DNA from: Knufia peltigerae
Lineage: Eukaryota; Ascomycota; Eurotiomycetes; Chaetothyriales; Trichomeriaceae
Length of the DNA: 64,000 nt
Assembly (NCBI GenBank): GCA_030247855.1
Contig: JAPDRN010000127.1
Coordinates: 30,578 to 94,577 of the forward strand
Reading direction: 5' to 3'
A program made the translations under genes and the position numbers. A model generated the notes under the pieces. It was given only the letters and a program-made list of their open reading frames with translations, did not search any database and had not been told where the DNA came from. Below are positions 40,731-51,773 of the stretch, one piece after another. Position 1 is the first letter of the stretch. Each line of letters starts with the position of its first letter.

Positions 40731-43197
40731 GCCGTGTAATATTCTTATGCTGACTTACGTCTAGAAGCAACTTACTCTCACATTGTATGGATGTGGAACC
40801 TTCACCAGCCATGACTGACAACACTTGTGGATGATCTCGCATGTCCGATCTCAAGCTCGGTCTCCGGCAACAACATAGCGCATCAAAGTCGGACTGGAAT
40901 TCCTCACCTCTGTGGAGAGCTTTATTAGGGTGCTCTTGTCGATGATGTAAATGATAGACACTGCCGAGCCAAACCTTGGGAGGAAATCATGGAAAGATCC
41001 AGACTCACCGATTGGAAATGAATAACAACAACAATTAGAAATACAAGCCGTTTTGGCAGGCCTCTCTATCCAAACATGGCAGCACACTAGTTCCACGTTA
41101 AAATGCCGCCACTCCTTCAGGCACATGTATTGGCAATCAACGATGGTTTGGCTTGGCCAGACTGGTTATTTTTCCTTGAAAAAGAGAAGCTCGTTATAAA
41201 ACTTTTGAGGAGGTTGGCAACATAATGACACCATATAATATACCCTTAGCAGAGCCATAATAGTGCTAGATAATTGACGTAATTTCGCTGATCAAGGGTC
41301 TCATCATGAGCCTCCGGTATTATTTACTCGATGAACTCTGTTGACAATTTGACACGGCCCCGTCCTCTCACATAATTGACAGCCTTGGAATAATGGTCGC
41401 ATGCCGAGACTCGTTGCTTTGGCAGCTGACATGATGTTTTGTCAATGCGTCGCCCTATAACCAAAAGAAAAGTGGGATCGGCTACAGTACTTGCGAAGGC
41501 GCCATATGCTGCTGTCAATGCAATCATAAGGGGGGCAGGGGCCACTGAATGGCTACGGCTTCCTCATGGCAAGCAAGTTTTCCCCCGACCAAAAATCCTG
41601 CACACATCAAACATCGGAGTTAGGGTAGAGCATGTATGTAAAAATAGTCATGTTTCCGTAACCATCCCAAGGAGAGGACAATTCCTTCACGGTGTATAGT
41701 AACCGCGGGTATTGAGGTAGGAGGACAAGGGAGCTTCGTTAGAGTGTTGATGCAATCTCGCAGTTTCTCCGCCCTTTGCGCAGCGCTACATCAGGACGCA
41801 TCACAAGGTCCGAATATTGGGAGAAGACTGCTCAAAACAAGCCTTGAATGGTGGGTAATCCAGCGAAGATCGTGCTGCAGTACAAATTGGTTGCTGTAGA
41901 TATGAAATCGTCACGATGATCACGGGGTGAGGGAGAAGGCTGGGGCATTACGTATGTTTGGAGGCTGGATTATGTATACAAATGATAGTCAGGTTACGAA
42001 GTATGAAACTAGCAATATCGATTCGTACCCATACTGGGCGTCAGAGTTTGGCTCAACAAGCTTCAGGTCAAGCCTTTCGCGTAGTACGTCGATCGGGCCA
42101 GAGATATGCATGAAGTGAAACGGTTCAGGTCTCAAGAATGAAGATCCCCTGCTCCTGGGGGCCATTTTGGGGGAGTGTTCATCAAACGACAGGGTCACCT
42201 CGTGGTTGCTTCAAGCGTCACATGCCACAATCCCGGAGGGATAATTTCAGCATGGGCTTGACGCCTGCTGATGCGAAGAGATTATAATTGTAACGCGATT
42301 TCGGAGCATTATACTCGAAATCATGGCCTGTTTAGGTGTAGATTGCGAGAGTCGCCCGCAGAGAATCGATTGGTCCTCGCGAAGCGAAATGACAAAATCC
42401 GGAGTTGAACAAGGGGAAACCTTGAGGCTCCTATTGTACTTGTAGAAGGCACCATGCACGGAGAAAGGGGTGGTCAGAGCTCGGAGGTGTGTTGATGAGA
42501 TCTGTTGACCCAAATAAACATCGATTCTCGCATGCCGTGTCCATCACTTTGTCTAAGCCATTATTCAGAACAAGGATTTTGAACTCCGTAGTCTACGAGT
42601 AATTTTTCTCGTTCTTATTTCTTCTGTGCCCAATACGCACGCAATAATTCGGCCAGACCATCATCTTACCCCACGGGCGTTGAAAAAATGAAAAAACTTG
42701 TGGAAGTGGACGCGCCAACAGCACCGAAACAAGGAAACAAGGACGCCACCAACTGCGACTTCGCCCGGAAGAGTGTTCAAATTCGGGTTATAGTCCCTTG
42801 CAGAGGGGCCTGCTAGCAAGGTCTTTTGTAGAGTCCGGCTTGTTTGTGGGCGTCTCGCTTGTGTGCAAGCGCGGGAACTAACCTCGTTCTCCAAACCCTT
42901 CTCACCAAAGGGTCTTACTCCGTACATGAATGTGACTTCGAGCCGCCGCTGTAGAATTTGATGTGCTCGCCTCTGCGAATTTACAATAGAGTAAAAGTTC
43001 AAATGCAAGCCAGGTCATTTTTGAGACAAAGACAGTAAAATATATATGCTGCGAGCTCATGTTGTTATCAAGGTCATGCAGGATAGACCCTCCAGATAAA
43101 AAATAATGCTCCCGTCTCATTACATCCGACATTAGGATGACCATGTTAAAAACTCATTTCATAACGCCACGCTATGACCCGTCAAGTACCAGCTCTT

Positions 43198-43722
43198 TTA
43201 ATGCTGGGGAGGGGCGGTGCAGTTACCGCCGATGTCCTCCAACCAGGCGATGCTGTTGAATTCTGTGTAGATCGTCTTGATCTGCCAGGTGTCTGCTTGA
43301 CCCTGGGAGTTTTCGGCCTTGAGGATGGTAATGCCCTTGACAGTGTTTGGCGGGATGGTGGTGTTCCATCGGAGGGCAATGGTGTCACAAGTGACAGCGT
43401 CAATGGCCATCAGGTTGAATGGGATCGCTGGCTGAGCGCCTTGACCGGCTTCGAAAGCAGCCTTGTTGGGGAAGGTGGGTTGACCCAGGGGTTGACCAGC
43501 CAGCTCGTTGATGCTGTCAGACCAATCAACGAGGTCGTCCGCCAAAAGCTTCTCTGCGGTAGCGGTGCTGTAGTTGGAGAGGAGGCTACCGAAACCAGTG
43601 ACGAGGTCTTGGGCAGAACGAGCGTTCAAGCATTTGCCCGGGTTCATCCAGTCGACCCAGCCAGGAGCAGCAGAGGCCGTGGAGAGCAGGGCAGCAGCGG
43701 CGAGAGGAATGAATGACCGCAT
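43198..43722 (-). CDS. Secreted NTF2-like (SnoaL-fold) protein
   Basis: An intronless 174-residue protein with a signal peptide (MRSFIPLAAAALLSTASAA). The mature part begins PGWVDWMNPGKCLNARSAQDL, and the pattern LLSNYSTATAEKLLADDLVDWSDSINEL then FEAGQ is the typical cone-like helix and strand start of NTF2-like folds; strands IALRWNTTIPP, GITILKAE and IKTIYTEFNSIAWL follow. Three cysteines (C31, and two later in VTCDT and GNC) could form one disulfide. Similar small secreted proteins are common in ascomycetes; their role is unknown. A TATATATA element lies 134 bp upstream of the ATG. Confidence 0.82.
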   Translation of the reverse strand: MRSFIPLAAAALLSTASAAPGWVDWMNPGKCLNARSAQDLVTGFGSLLSNYSTATAEKLLADDLVDWSDSINELAGQPLGQPTFPNKAAFEAGQGAQPAIPFNLMAIDAVTCDTIALRWNTTIPPNTVKGITILKAENSQGQADTWQIKTIYTEFNSIAWLEDIGGNCTAPPQH

Positions 43723-44898
43723 GTTGGAGAGATTGATGTATACGTGTAACGAATGTATGTCTGAGTGAATGAACGAGTGTGCGGATCGTGGTAGTGACCG
43801 TGTAGTGCTGTCGAAACTGAACAGAGGATTAGGCTCCGAGAGGGACAGGTGCAGCTATATATACACGAGCATGTCGGCCTCCACGAATTTGACAAGAGGC
43901 GAAGCTGGAACTACCGGTCTCAACGACGCTAGTCAACAGCCGACAACAATCCAGGCTTAGACTCTGATGAACAACCATGTCAAATAAAAGGTGTGTTTGT
44001 GAAGGATGGTGGATACAAGACCTACTGTAGTCTCCTTGTGGGGAGTCAACATGGTCCTAGTAACCCTTGCCCAAAACAGATGGATCTGTTAACTCTGACT
44101 TCACTGCAAACAATCGACCCGCTCCCCAGCCACATGGACGCCCGTCGGGGTATATCAGATTGATCAATTTATACCGATGTATTGGTTGTGGGTGAAATGA
44201 CAGCCTTGGCGTCTCCGTAGTGAAGCGCCGTGTCCAGCTTCAGGTCCGTGACCGGGATGGATGTCGGCTTCCAACGAAAAGAGCACTAGTGCCGCTTTCG
44301 GTCACTTCAAACCCAGTCAGCCACTGAGGTCGATATTTGGCGGCCGTTGGGCTAGACCTCGCGGAGACCCCGTCGCAGATATTTTTGGCATGATAGTTGG
44401 GTGTTGGCGCATTTCGCTAAATGGAGGGATATCCTTCATCTCAACCAAGGCATTTACAACAGCTCTTGGGCCGATATAGGAATCCAGCTGCAGCAGTTGG
44501 AGCAGAGTTGGCAACGAACAGGGAGATTTCTTTTGGAGAAATTCTGCACTAAAGGCACACCTAGGATTTATGATCCGTCATCTTTTGCAAATTGGCTTAT
44601 TCTGTACGAACACTGCAAGTCTGCCACAGGAGACAGTGGTGGGCTCAAAGATGAGGCGCTGTCTTTCCAGCTGCCAAGTACTACAGCCATGATTGTGAAT
44701 CGTGTCAACGGAGAACCCGAAGCTGACAGTGATCGTATAGGTATATTATTGCTTTTTGACAGCAGATCGCAGCTGCTAATCGTCAAGCCTCTATCAGTTG
44801 TCACTAGATGAAAAGGCCAAGGCGCAGCACGGATCCCAAAAGTACGTAAAGCTGGCTGCGTCTGCATGTTGATGAACTGAGCAAACAGTAAACCGTAG
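43723..44898. other. Intergenic, promoter of the NTF2-like gene
   Basis: 1.2 kb. The left 250 bp is the promoter of the NTF2-like gene. The remainder holds a 136-codon open frame at 44401-44811 without an ATG start and without recognisable features, so I do not call it. Confidence 0.45.
43856..43863 (-). promoter_or_regulatory. TATA box of the NTF2-like gene
   Basis: TATATATA 134-141 bp upstream of the ATG at 43722, read on the minus strand. A strong TATA box fits a highly expressed secreted protein. Confidence 0.5.
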
Positions 44899-46377
44899 TT
44901 ATCGAGGCTTTGCAGTCGTTCGCAAAGGATTGGGTGAACTTTTGTCGGATAAAGTGACAACTCCTGGTCGATTTGGGTTGACCTGACTCTCAATCTGCCG
45001 AGTGCCATACGGTAAGCCATGCGGCATGCTGTAATCTCTTTTTTGCAAGCCATCTTTGCCTTTGATCAATTGCATCAACATGAAATTAAGGGCGCATTTG
45101 ATGCCTTGCTCTTCTCCGCGTTTGAAAATGTAGCCATTGATGTAGTCAATCTCTGGCTTTTTGCCATGACGAAGGTCTTCCCGCATACTGCTGGAATTTT
45201 GAGCTGTCCGACGAGTCACAGCCATAGCAAGCTGCTCTAGCCTCCGGGCCGAAAACCTCATTTTAACATTTGGAATTCCTTCCAGTTCTGGTAAGCCGCG
45301 AATGACGAGAGACACCTCGGCCAACAAAAGTCGTTGCACTACGGAGAGTTCGTTGCTCTCAAGTAGGGCGCCGTTCGGTACATCTAAAAGTGCTGTCAGA
45401 GGGTTGAGAACGGCGTTCGCTGCTAGCTTCTCCAATTGTAACTGCAAAAGATCCAGGTAAGGAAATACTGCACACGCCAACACTGTTGACCTTGTCAATG
45501 TGCGTAAGAGATATCTCGACGACACGCTTGAAAATAGATCCTTATCACTTGGATAGAATTTCGTGCGCTCATCGTCGGTCAGGTCAGAGATATTTCTAGT
45601 CAAAGTTCGTGGAGGAAGTGGATGTCGGTCTTTGTCTCGAGACACACCTAGTGCGATTGTACCATAACCAGCATGAACAACCGCACATGGATCAGCCATG
45701 TAAACACCGTGAGACACGATTCCGAGGATATATGTCGGGCGAGTTGCGGGATCAGTGAAGACTTCGCGATTAAGTTCGTCGATCTGTCCCAGTCCGTTTT
45801 GCATAAAGCATATAGTTGTTCTTGAGTCAACTCTGTCTTGTACTGATCGAAGGGCGGCCACCGTTGCATGACCCTTGACAGCAACAATCAAGCAGTAGAT
45901 AAAAATCTTCCCATTAGGCAAAGACTCTTCGGTCTCGAGAGGATTCGTCACTGGCGGTGTTGGACCTTTTCCCGGCTTGGTTTCGAAATCAGGCATGAAG
46001 CGCCACCTTGGGCCAGTTTCGGGATCATGGCCTTCATAGACTTCCACATCATAGCCAATCTGCTCGTCATTGATATTGTTCTTCTGGTCTATGAGAGCAA
46101 TGTTGCGGCCAACTTTTCTAAATTCCGCATACTGTTCTTGTTTGTGCATCATCAAGGTGATAGGCGGTGGATTAGGTAGACATCGCAGCGAGTGAGCGAC
46201 CAATGTGCCAATGCTCCCGAGACCCAGGATGTGTACGCGCCTCGTCATAAGCTTTTCTTCCTCAGGTTCAGACAGGACATCTTCGTCGAGAGGCTTCGAC
46301 TCGAAAGAGGCCTGCTGAGAGGCAGAGGCATGTTCATCGGTAGGAGAGGGGGACCACCAGCTAGGAGATTGTGCCAT
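44899..46377 (-). CDS. Ketopantoate reductase (2-dehydropantoate 2-reductase)
   Basis: An intronless 492-residue protein. After an acidic, Ser-rich head (1-44) comes the Rossmann motif VHILGLGSIGTLVAHSLR (G52, G54, G57). The middle contains VAVKGHATVAAL and CFMQNGLGQIDEL, which match the ApbA/PanE N-domain end; the C-domain has EKLAANAVLNPLTALLDVPNG, with the Lys and Asn of the active site, and KKPEIDYINGYIFKRGEEQGI near the end. It reduces 2-dehydropantoate to pantoate with NADPH for coenzyme A synthesis. It is longer than bacterial PanE (about 300) because of the fungal N- and C-terminal extensions. It diverges from the LRP1 gene. Confidence 0.88.
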   Translation of the reverse strand: MAQSPSWWSPSPTDEHASASQQASFESKPLDEDVLSEPEEEKLMTRRVHILGLGSIGTLVAHSLRCLPNPPPITLMMHKQEQYAEFRKVGRNIALIDQKNNINDEQIGYDVEVYEGHDPETGPRWRFMPDFETKPGKGPTPPVTNPLETEESLPNGKIFIYCLIVAVKGHATVAALRSVQDRVDSRTTICFMQNGLGQIDELNREVFTDPATRPTYILGIVSHGVYMADPCAVVHAGYGTIALGVSRDKDRHPLPPRTLTRNISDLTDDERTKFYPSDKDLFSSVSSRYLLRTLTRSTVLACAVFPYLDLLQLQLEKLAANAVLNPLTALLDVPNGALLESNELSVVQRLLLAEVSLVIRGLPELEGIPNVKMRFSARRLEQLAMAVTRRTAQNSSSMREDLRHGKKPEIDYINGYIFKRGEEQGIKCALNFMLMQLIKGKDGLQKRDYSMPHGLPYGTRQIESQVNPNRPGVVTLSDKSSPNPLRTTAKPR

Positions 46378-46870
46378 GATTTTGAAGCCATGAGAGAAAA
46401 TAGGACGAGCGATGCCACGGGGACATCGGGTCTTTAAGCTTGACAGCCATGGCCATCCGCCCGAGGCTCTTACGAGCGGGCGGAGGAGGAGTCGTTGCGA
46501 CAGTTTGAAGGTCTGTGGAGCTCACGACATGAAAGGATCAGCGTGGCTCCAGGAGCGCGGAGAAGGGCTACAAATAGGAATCGATCGAATGTTCGGATTT
46601 TACTGAGTGAATATATCACCAGAAATCGTGAGATTTGTGAGATGAAGAGGTCAGCATGTCCAAGAAGACTTCCGTTGATTATTGAAGGCGATATTGGTGA
46701 CTACATGATGGTCGCAGACGCAGTTAAAATGCGGGGAAATTTTCTGTATCTCCAACTGCTTTTTTCCCTTGCGCTGCAACTGCTCAATGCCACATTTTGA
46801 CCGCAGGTAAGACGACAACATTCTTTCCTCCCTTACCATTGAACGAGACCCAGAGATCCCCGCCGCCAAT
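46378..46870. promoter_or_regulatory. Divergent promoter region
   Basis: 493 bp between the ketopantoate reductase and LRP1 genes, with GC-rich CGGGCGGAGG near 46477. No gene or clear TATA box. Confidence 0.45.
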
Positions 46871-47835
46871 ATGGAAACCAGTTCCATGCTTGACCTGGTC
46901 GACCAACTGGAGGAGAACATAGAAGACCTTGAAGATAGCCTCGCGCCTTTGCTAGAGTCTGGATCTTCCCTGGCATCTACCACCAAGAAACTTCCTCTGG
47001 TGGATAGAGCGAAGTTGGACGTTTTGTTGGTGTACGCGATCGAGTCAATTATTTTTTGTGAGTTCTTCATCATATCTCTTAGCAAGTCACTGACCCATCT
47101 AGCCTTCCTCAAGTTACACGGTATCGATGCCAAAGAGCATGCCGTATTCCGCGAATTAAGTCGAGTCAAGCCATACTTCGAAAAGATCAAGAATGCAGAG
47201 GCCGGTGCTTCTCCATCTCGTCCCTCTGCTATATTAAACAAAGAGGCTGCTAACAGAGTAATCCGACATGCTCTGGTCAGTCAAAGATAACCTTGTGGAT
47301 TACTCGAGATTCTAATTATGCATAGGCTGGAAATGCCAAATATGATCTCGAACGCGCCGAACGTGAAGCCCGTGACAAATTCCGAGCAAACCAGAAGTTA
47401 AAGAACCTGGAAGCCAGCCTTCAAGAAAAGGCCAAGGCACAAGCACAGGATGAGAAGCCGATTGACGAAAAGGCGGACGCGTTACAACTAGCCGCGCAGC
47501 TCGCATCTTTACCACAAGAAACCTCAGAAGAGGACTCGTCCTCAGCCGAAAATGACAAAGAGACCGCTGGTGCCGTTGATGAAGGAGAAGCATCATCTAT
47601 ACCCAAGACGGAGTCGGAGAATTTGACTGAGTCAAGCCCTCCACAGGAAATATCACAGGAAACCCCACAAGAGAAGCGCCCAGGGAAGAAGAGAAAATCC
47701 CAACAGGCGGAAGATCAGCAACCGTCCAAGAAATCCAAAAAGGAGGAGAAGAAAGCGAAGAAAAAGGATCGGCAGGAAAAGAAGGCCAAAAAGGCACAAA
47801 AGAAAACTGCTGCCGGCACTGAGGATGGTGGATGA
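46871..47835 (+). CDS. LRP1: Exosome-associated Lrp1/Rrp47 (C1D/Sas10 family)
   Basis: Three exons (46871-47057, 47103-47275, 47326-47835; introns 45 and 50 nt) give 289 residues. The N-terminal C1D/Sas10 domain (1-135) includes LVDQLEENIEDLEDSLAPLL, then IESIIFSFLKLHGIDAKEH across the first splice and FRELSRVKPYFEKIK. Yeast Lrp1/Rrp47 binds Rrp6 and helps nuclear RNA processing. The C-terminus is acidic, then very Lys-rich (KKSKKEEKKAKKKDRQEKK), which fits nucleolar targeting and RNA binding. Intron 1 is 45 nt, in frame and free of stops, so an unspliced form would add 15 residues. The splice is preferred because it restores the conserved IIFSFLKLHG text. Confidence 0.87.
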
Positions 47836-48533
47836 GTATAGTTGAGTCTCTTCCAACCAATCTCTCCACATCACGAAGGGGCCGATGGAGGTTTTGCGCA
47901 TCTCGGGCCAGACTCTCTACAGAGACTACAGATGTCACGACTTGATGGATCTCCATGCTCTCAACTGGACCTGGTAGTTGGCCGCCTCGCTACTAGGGTT
48001 TGTCTGGACAAGAAATCTTTTTGGAAGCGAGGCTCCCTACAGAACACCCACTCCCCATCACCAACTCAAGCCGGGTGTTTTCAGTCAAAACAATAATCAT
48101 GCCTCCAAGTGCTACAACACCTTACGTACAAGTTACGAAACACAGGCTTCCGAGTCACTGCCTGGTGATTTGGACCAGGCTGGGGATATGTGTACCAAGC
48201 GAGGCTTTGGGTTGAAAACAGACCTACCTACGACGCTACGATTAGTATGAATACAGAAATCAAGTTCACCATCGTCTTTACCATCGTCGATTGGTGGACC
48301 TGTTTTTGAATTTGCACATTGTCTACTGAGTAGATTCTCATCACTCGTAGGATTTTGTTTTTGTGTTTAGACGGTAACGTACAACACAAGACCCGTTTGT
48401 GTCTCGCCAGTTTCAACATTTATAAAGCACACATGACACATATTACGTGCCCGTCCCCATTCCCATCCTCGGCCTTACCCATCCATCCTCTCAGTTATCG
48501 CATCTCTTTTTGTGTGGTGTATTTTGATTCTTT
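47836..48533. other. Convergent 3' region
   Basis: 698 bp between the LRP1 and MsrB gene ends. Nothing coding is supported; T-rich near 48340-48540. Confidence 0.45.
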
Positions 48534-49345
48534 TTACTTTGCCTCTCCATTGCCCGCCGTCTTCTGACCGTCGCCTTCCTTGTCGTGAAACTTGAGGCTG
48601 ATACTGTTGACGCAGTGCCTCTCGTCGGTCGGGGTGGGGTAGCCTTCCCCCTTGAAGACGTGACCCAGATGACCACCGCAGTTGCTACAGACGATCTCGG
48701 TCCGTTCCATGCCGAAACTGCTGTCGGTGTGCCTGGTCACGGCACCGGGGATGCTGTCAAAGTAGGCCGGCCACCCGCAACCGGACTTGAACTTGTGGTT
48801 GGCCTTGTAAAGGGGTGCGTCGCAAGCGGCGCAAGTGTAGACACCGGCGGACGGCATGTGTTTGTCGTATTCTCCGGTAAAAGGTGCTTCGGTACCCTTT
48901 TCGCGTATGACACGGAATTGATCTGTTTCAGGCACAAACAAATCAGTAAGTATATCCTGGATACGACGTCTGCTCCGATTGCGACTGCGACTGCGATTGC
49001 GATTGCAAATTATCATGGTCCCAACTTGTACGACATACCTTTATTCAACACTGCCCTCCATTCATCATCTGATCGACCATCCGGGTATGACATTTTTTCC
49101 TTTGGTGACGAACTGAAAAAACTCCCAAGGAATGGTAAACTTGGCATCGACTTTTTTAAAAGATTCGTACGAGTTGTCCTTCGGGAGGATGATGAAAAGG
49201 TCGAGAAAGTGGTTATTGTCGTTGTTGTTGTCGTTGTAATCGGACCCCGCAGTTTCGTTGGTGTGGGTGGTGGTGGTGACAAGTGGAGGCGAGAAGTTGC
49301 TTTGCTGAGAGTGTAGAGTCTACGTTTCAATATGGGAATGAGCAT
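48534..49345 (-). CDS. Methionine-R-sulfoxide reductase B
   Basis: Exons 49345-49039 and 48922-48534 (116-nt intron) give 231 residues. The MsrB domain (about 92-215) starts EWRAVLNKDQFRVIREKGTE. Zinc cysteines are C133/C136 (CAAC) and C181/C184 (CSNC), the signature is GCGWPAYFDSIPGAV, and the catalytic Cys206 is in ERHCVNSISL. It reduces methionine-R-sulfoxide with thioredoxin. Residues 1-65 are basic and Ser/Thr-rich without acidic residues, a likely mitochondrial presequence. Met67 (ATG at 49147) could start a cytosolic form; a TATA element sits only 29 bp before the first ATG, which would favour some transcripts lacking it. Confidence 0.9.
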
Positions 49346-49864
49346 AACACTTGAGGACGAGAAGGGTAGGGAATATATATACAGGCGCTCAAGTAATGAG
49401 ATGAGGGGTTGATGGGAAAGAAAACTAAAGACTTTTGTTCGGTAAGCTCACCCAAAAACAGTATTTGAGATTCTTGAGATGCAGCCTCTCAAAACGTTCG
49501 AGATGGATGATGCAATACACTCATCAACAGGTACGGAGTACGAGTAACAGGGGCCTTAGTTTGTCACCTTTGGGCACCTGAAATGTGCCCTGCGATTCGC
49601 CCAAAAAAAGATTTGTATTGTACGGAGTAGCCGAGAGCTCGTAAAGGTGGAGCTTCATGCTTGAAATGATAATGTAATCACCACCATCATCATCATCATA
49701 GCAAGCCACGCATGCTCAGCCCTCCCAGAGACGACGAGGCTGTAAGTCTGATTCATCTAGGTACTCATCTACATCCAACCCATCGGGTTCTCTAGGTCTA
49801 CAGGTCTAGCTTCGTGGCTAAATCTAGAACTCGATGGAAACATATGATGCAGCGTCCTAAAGCC
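49346..49864. other. Intergenic with two GTACGGAGTA motifs
   Basis: 519 bp between the MsrB promoter and the 3' end of the next regulator gene. GTACGGAGTA occurs at 49531-49540 and 49620-49629. No gene is supported. Confidence 0.5.
49374..49381 (-). promoter_or_regulatory. TATA box of the MsrB gene
   Basis: TATATATA ends 29 bp upstream of the first ATG. Transcription starting the usual few tens of bases downstream would begin at or past that ATG. Confidence 0.45.
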
Positions 49865-51352
49865 TCATCTTGAAAAAATCACTCGTATCCTCTCCCGCTT
49901 CTCTTGCAACAACTTCCTCTCTGCTTCGAAGAACTTGGACATGTTGTTGAGGTAATCGTACAGGAAGAAAAAGTCGGCAATGTGAGCTTCCGTGTCGGCC
50001 CTGGGCGTCAAGGGCGTAACATGAATAAGAATATCTGCAATGGTAGAGGTGATGTCGAAGATCTTTTGCAGGATGCCGGCGCCATGAACCTCGATCGAGT
50101 CCCGCGATATCAAAGTCAACAACGACTGTAACTGGTGAGACAGTCGCAGTGGGAAGGACAACGACATCCAGTCGCTGGAACTGTCACTTGTGAGGAGGCA
50201 TACCGACAGCGCGATTTGCCACAGCAAAGTACGCACCCAGTAGCTGGTGATTATAATGTCCACCTGTTGCATCTCCGTCAGGATCGGAGAGGGGTGAGCG
50301 TGAAGGTCCATTTCGGCACTCAGTTGAGCTTGCTTGGCCTCTATCCAACTCCAGTCCGTGCCGGCATCACATTCCGGTGCCGAGGGATTTCCCTTCTTGA
50401 TCCAATTCGCGATAAAGGTGTCGTCGAGCATGCAGAAACGTTGAATGATGGCCGTATACCACTGTTCGATTCCAGGCTCCAGGGTCCCGTCTGATACCGG
50501 GAGAGAGGAGAGAGGTGATAAGATAGGGACTCGGTAGAATCTCAACGAGGCGAAACGTTCGTGGATAAAAAGAAGCCAGTAGAGTCTTTGCAATCGAGGT
50601 CTATCATTGTTGTTGTTAGCAGCTCCGGCAACGCCGTCCACGTCCAGGATCTGCAGGTTGGTGATGGCTTCTCTCAGGTAGAAAAATGCCATATCGTCGT
50701 TGACGTGGTGGGCAAAGAGACAAACGTGGATGAAGGTAGATAGCATGATAGTTTGTACATTCGGACGTTGATACGGCATGATGGCACCCCGTATTTCTAG
50801 TCCTCGGGTAACAAGGAAGAGGACTTGACTGCGTACAATGTCATAGTCACAATGCCGCCGCTGGTTGACTCTCATGTTGATCGTGATGGCGGCGGTCGCA
50901 TGCACAAATGCACGAGTTTCCTGGCTGGCCTTCATGTCTCGGACGGCCTCGAGCAGCTCTCGCCTTGTGATGATTGGAAAGAAAGTGAAGACGAACTCTT
51001 CATAGTCGTCGACCAGTCCTTCGAAGAAACCCGCCTCGTCGCCAATCCCTTGCCCCAAGACCATGGGTGTGGGAAGGGTTTGAGGAGTGGGTGGACGCCC
51101 ATTTCGTGGTGCAGAAGTGATTGTTGATGGTGATGCTGCTAGAATCCTCGGTTCTTTGCGAGTCCCTTGTTCCTTGAACAAACTGACTATATGTCCTCTT
51201 GAAGAACCTCGCCGCGATTTGACGCCGGGATTTGGGGCAGTATAATTGCACTTCAAATTCAGATGCGTGCACTGTTGACAACTGAGTTCTCCATTGCATC
51301 TGACTCGACGCCTTCTGCAAGCGTCACAGGCCTTCTTCACACGGTCCGTCAT
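49865..51352 (-). CDS. Zn2Cys6 transcription factor
   Basis: An intronless 495-residue protein. The zinc cluster is at the extreme N-terminus: C9-x2-C12-x6-C19-x5-C25-x2-C28-x6-C35, with the basic loop RRRRVRCNG. A basic linker (KSRRGSSRGH) follows. The central region is a shortened fungal regulatory domain (FVFTFFPIITRRELLEAV, LREAITNLQILDVDG, RLQRLYWLLFIHERFASLRFYR), a layout seen in regulators of plant-sugar and maltose use (MalR/AmyR-like or XlnR-like). A C-terminal helix is Glu/Arg-rich. It lies 421 bp downstream of an alpha-glucoside-type permease gene, both on the minus strand, and probably regulates it. Confidence 0.85.
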   Translation of the reverse strand: MTDRVKKACDACRRRRVRCNGELSCQQCTHLNLKCNYTAPNPGVKSRRGSSRGHIVSLFKEQGTRKEPRILAASPSTITSAPRNGRPPTPQTLPTPMVLGQGIGDEAGFFEGLVDDYEEFVFTFFPIITRRELLEAVRDMKASQETRAFVHATAAITINMRVNQRRHCDYDIVRSQVLFLVTRGLEIRGAIMPYQRPNVQTIMLSTFIHVCLFAHHVNDDMAFFYLREAITNLQILDVDGVAGAANNNNDRPRLQRLYWLLFIHERFASLRFYRVPILSPLSSLPVSDGTLEPGIEQWYTAIIQRFCMLDDTFIANWIKKGNPSAPECDAGTDWSWIEAKQAQLSAEMDLHAHPSPILTEMQQVDIIITSYWVRTLLWQIALSVCLLTSDSSSDWMSLSFPLRLSHQLQSLLTLISRDSIEVHGAGILQKIFDITSTIADILIHVTPLTPRADTEAHIADFFFLYDYLNNMSKFFEAERKLLQEKRERIRVIFSR

Positions 51353-51773
51353 TTCTTCTATGGAGAGTTCGAGGCTTGTTCATCATATCACTTTCATTGT
51401 GGACCAGCGTAGAAGGAAGGCTGCGGGTGTACCACGGGAACGTGAAGAGGAAGAAAAATAAAGAAGGAGAAGCATGTATTTAATTGCTACCCGAGGTCAA
51501 GATCCACGGTGTGAACAGAAACGGCAAAGCCTCGTTATGAACAGAATGATTCGAAATGAAATTCACGGATTGTATTGCATGGTGTACGGCCACATAATCC
51601 ACCTGAATAGCAAGGAGCGTTTCCTACGGTCGATACCAGCTCGTGTATTGCTGATATCTGTATACGACGCTAGTTTTCCTACGGCATCTATCAAGCACCG
51701 CTCACCAGTAGACAGTGACGATGACTATGATCTACGAGGCTTTCTCTCTCAGTTCTGTAGGACACAGCTCCGA
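51353..51773. promoter_or_regulatory. Promoter of the Zn2Cys6 gene
   Basis: 421 bp between the permease stop and the regulator ATG. A/G-rich on the plus strand (51400-51475), hence pyrimidine-rich on the coding strand near the start. No clear sites. Confidence 0.4.

Larger units (their letters stand above)
39403..43197. other. Gene-poor stretch
   Basis: 3.8 kb without a recognisable gene. Open frames are all under 170 codons and overlap on several frames. It is A/T-richer than its surroundings (especially 40450-41300). I see no transposase fragment, terminal repeats or obvious decay of a known gene. A TACTCCGTAC motif is at 42916-42925. A short hydrophobic ORF is listed separately. Confidence 0.45.

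Noticed and set aside
44401..44811. 136-codon open frame between the NTF2-like and ketopantoate reductase genes
   Set aside because: It begins with GTG, has no ATG nearby in frame and no recognisable motif; no basis for a pseudogene call either.
48585..49316. 243-codon plus-strand open frame opposite MsrB
   Set aside because: It is the antisense of a clear MsrB gene with conserved active site; the frame has no independent features.
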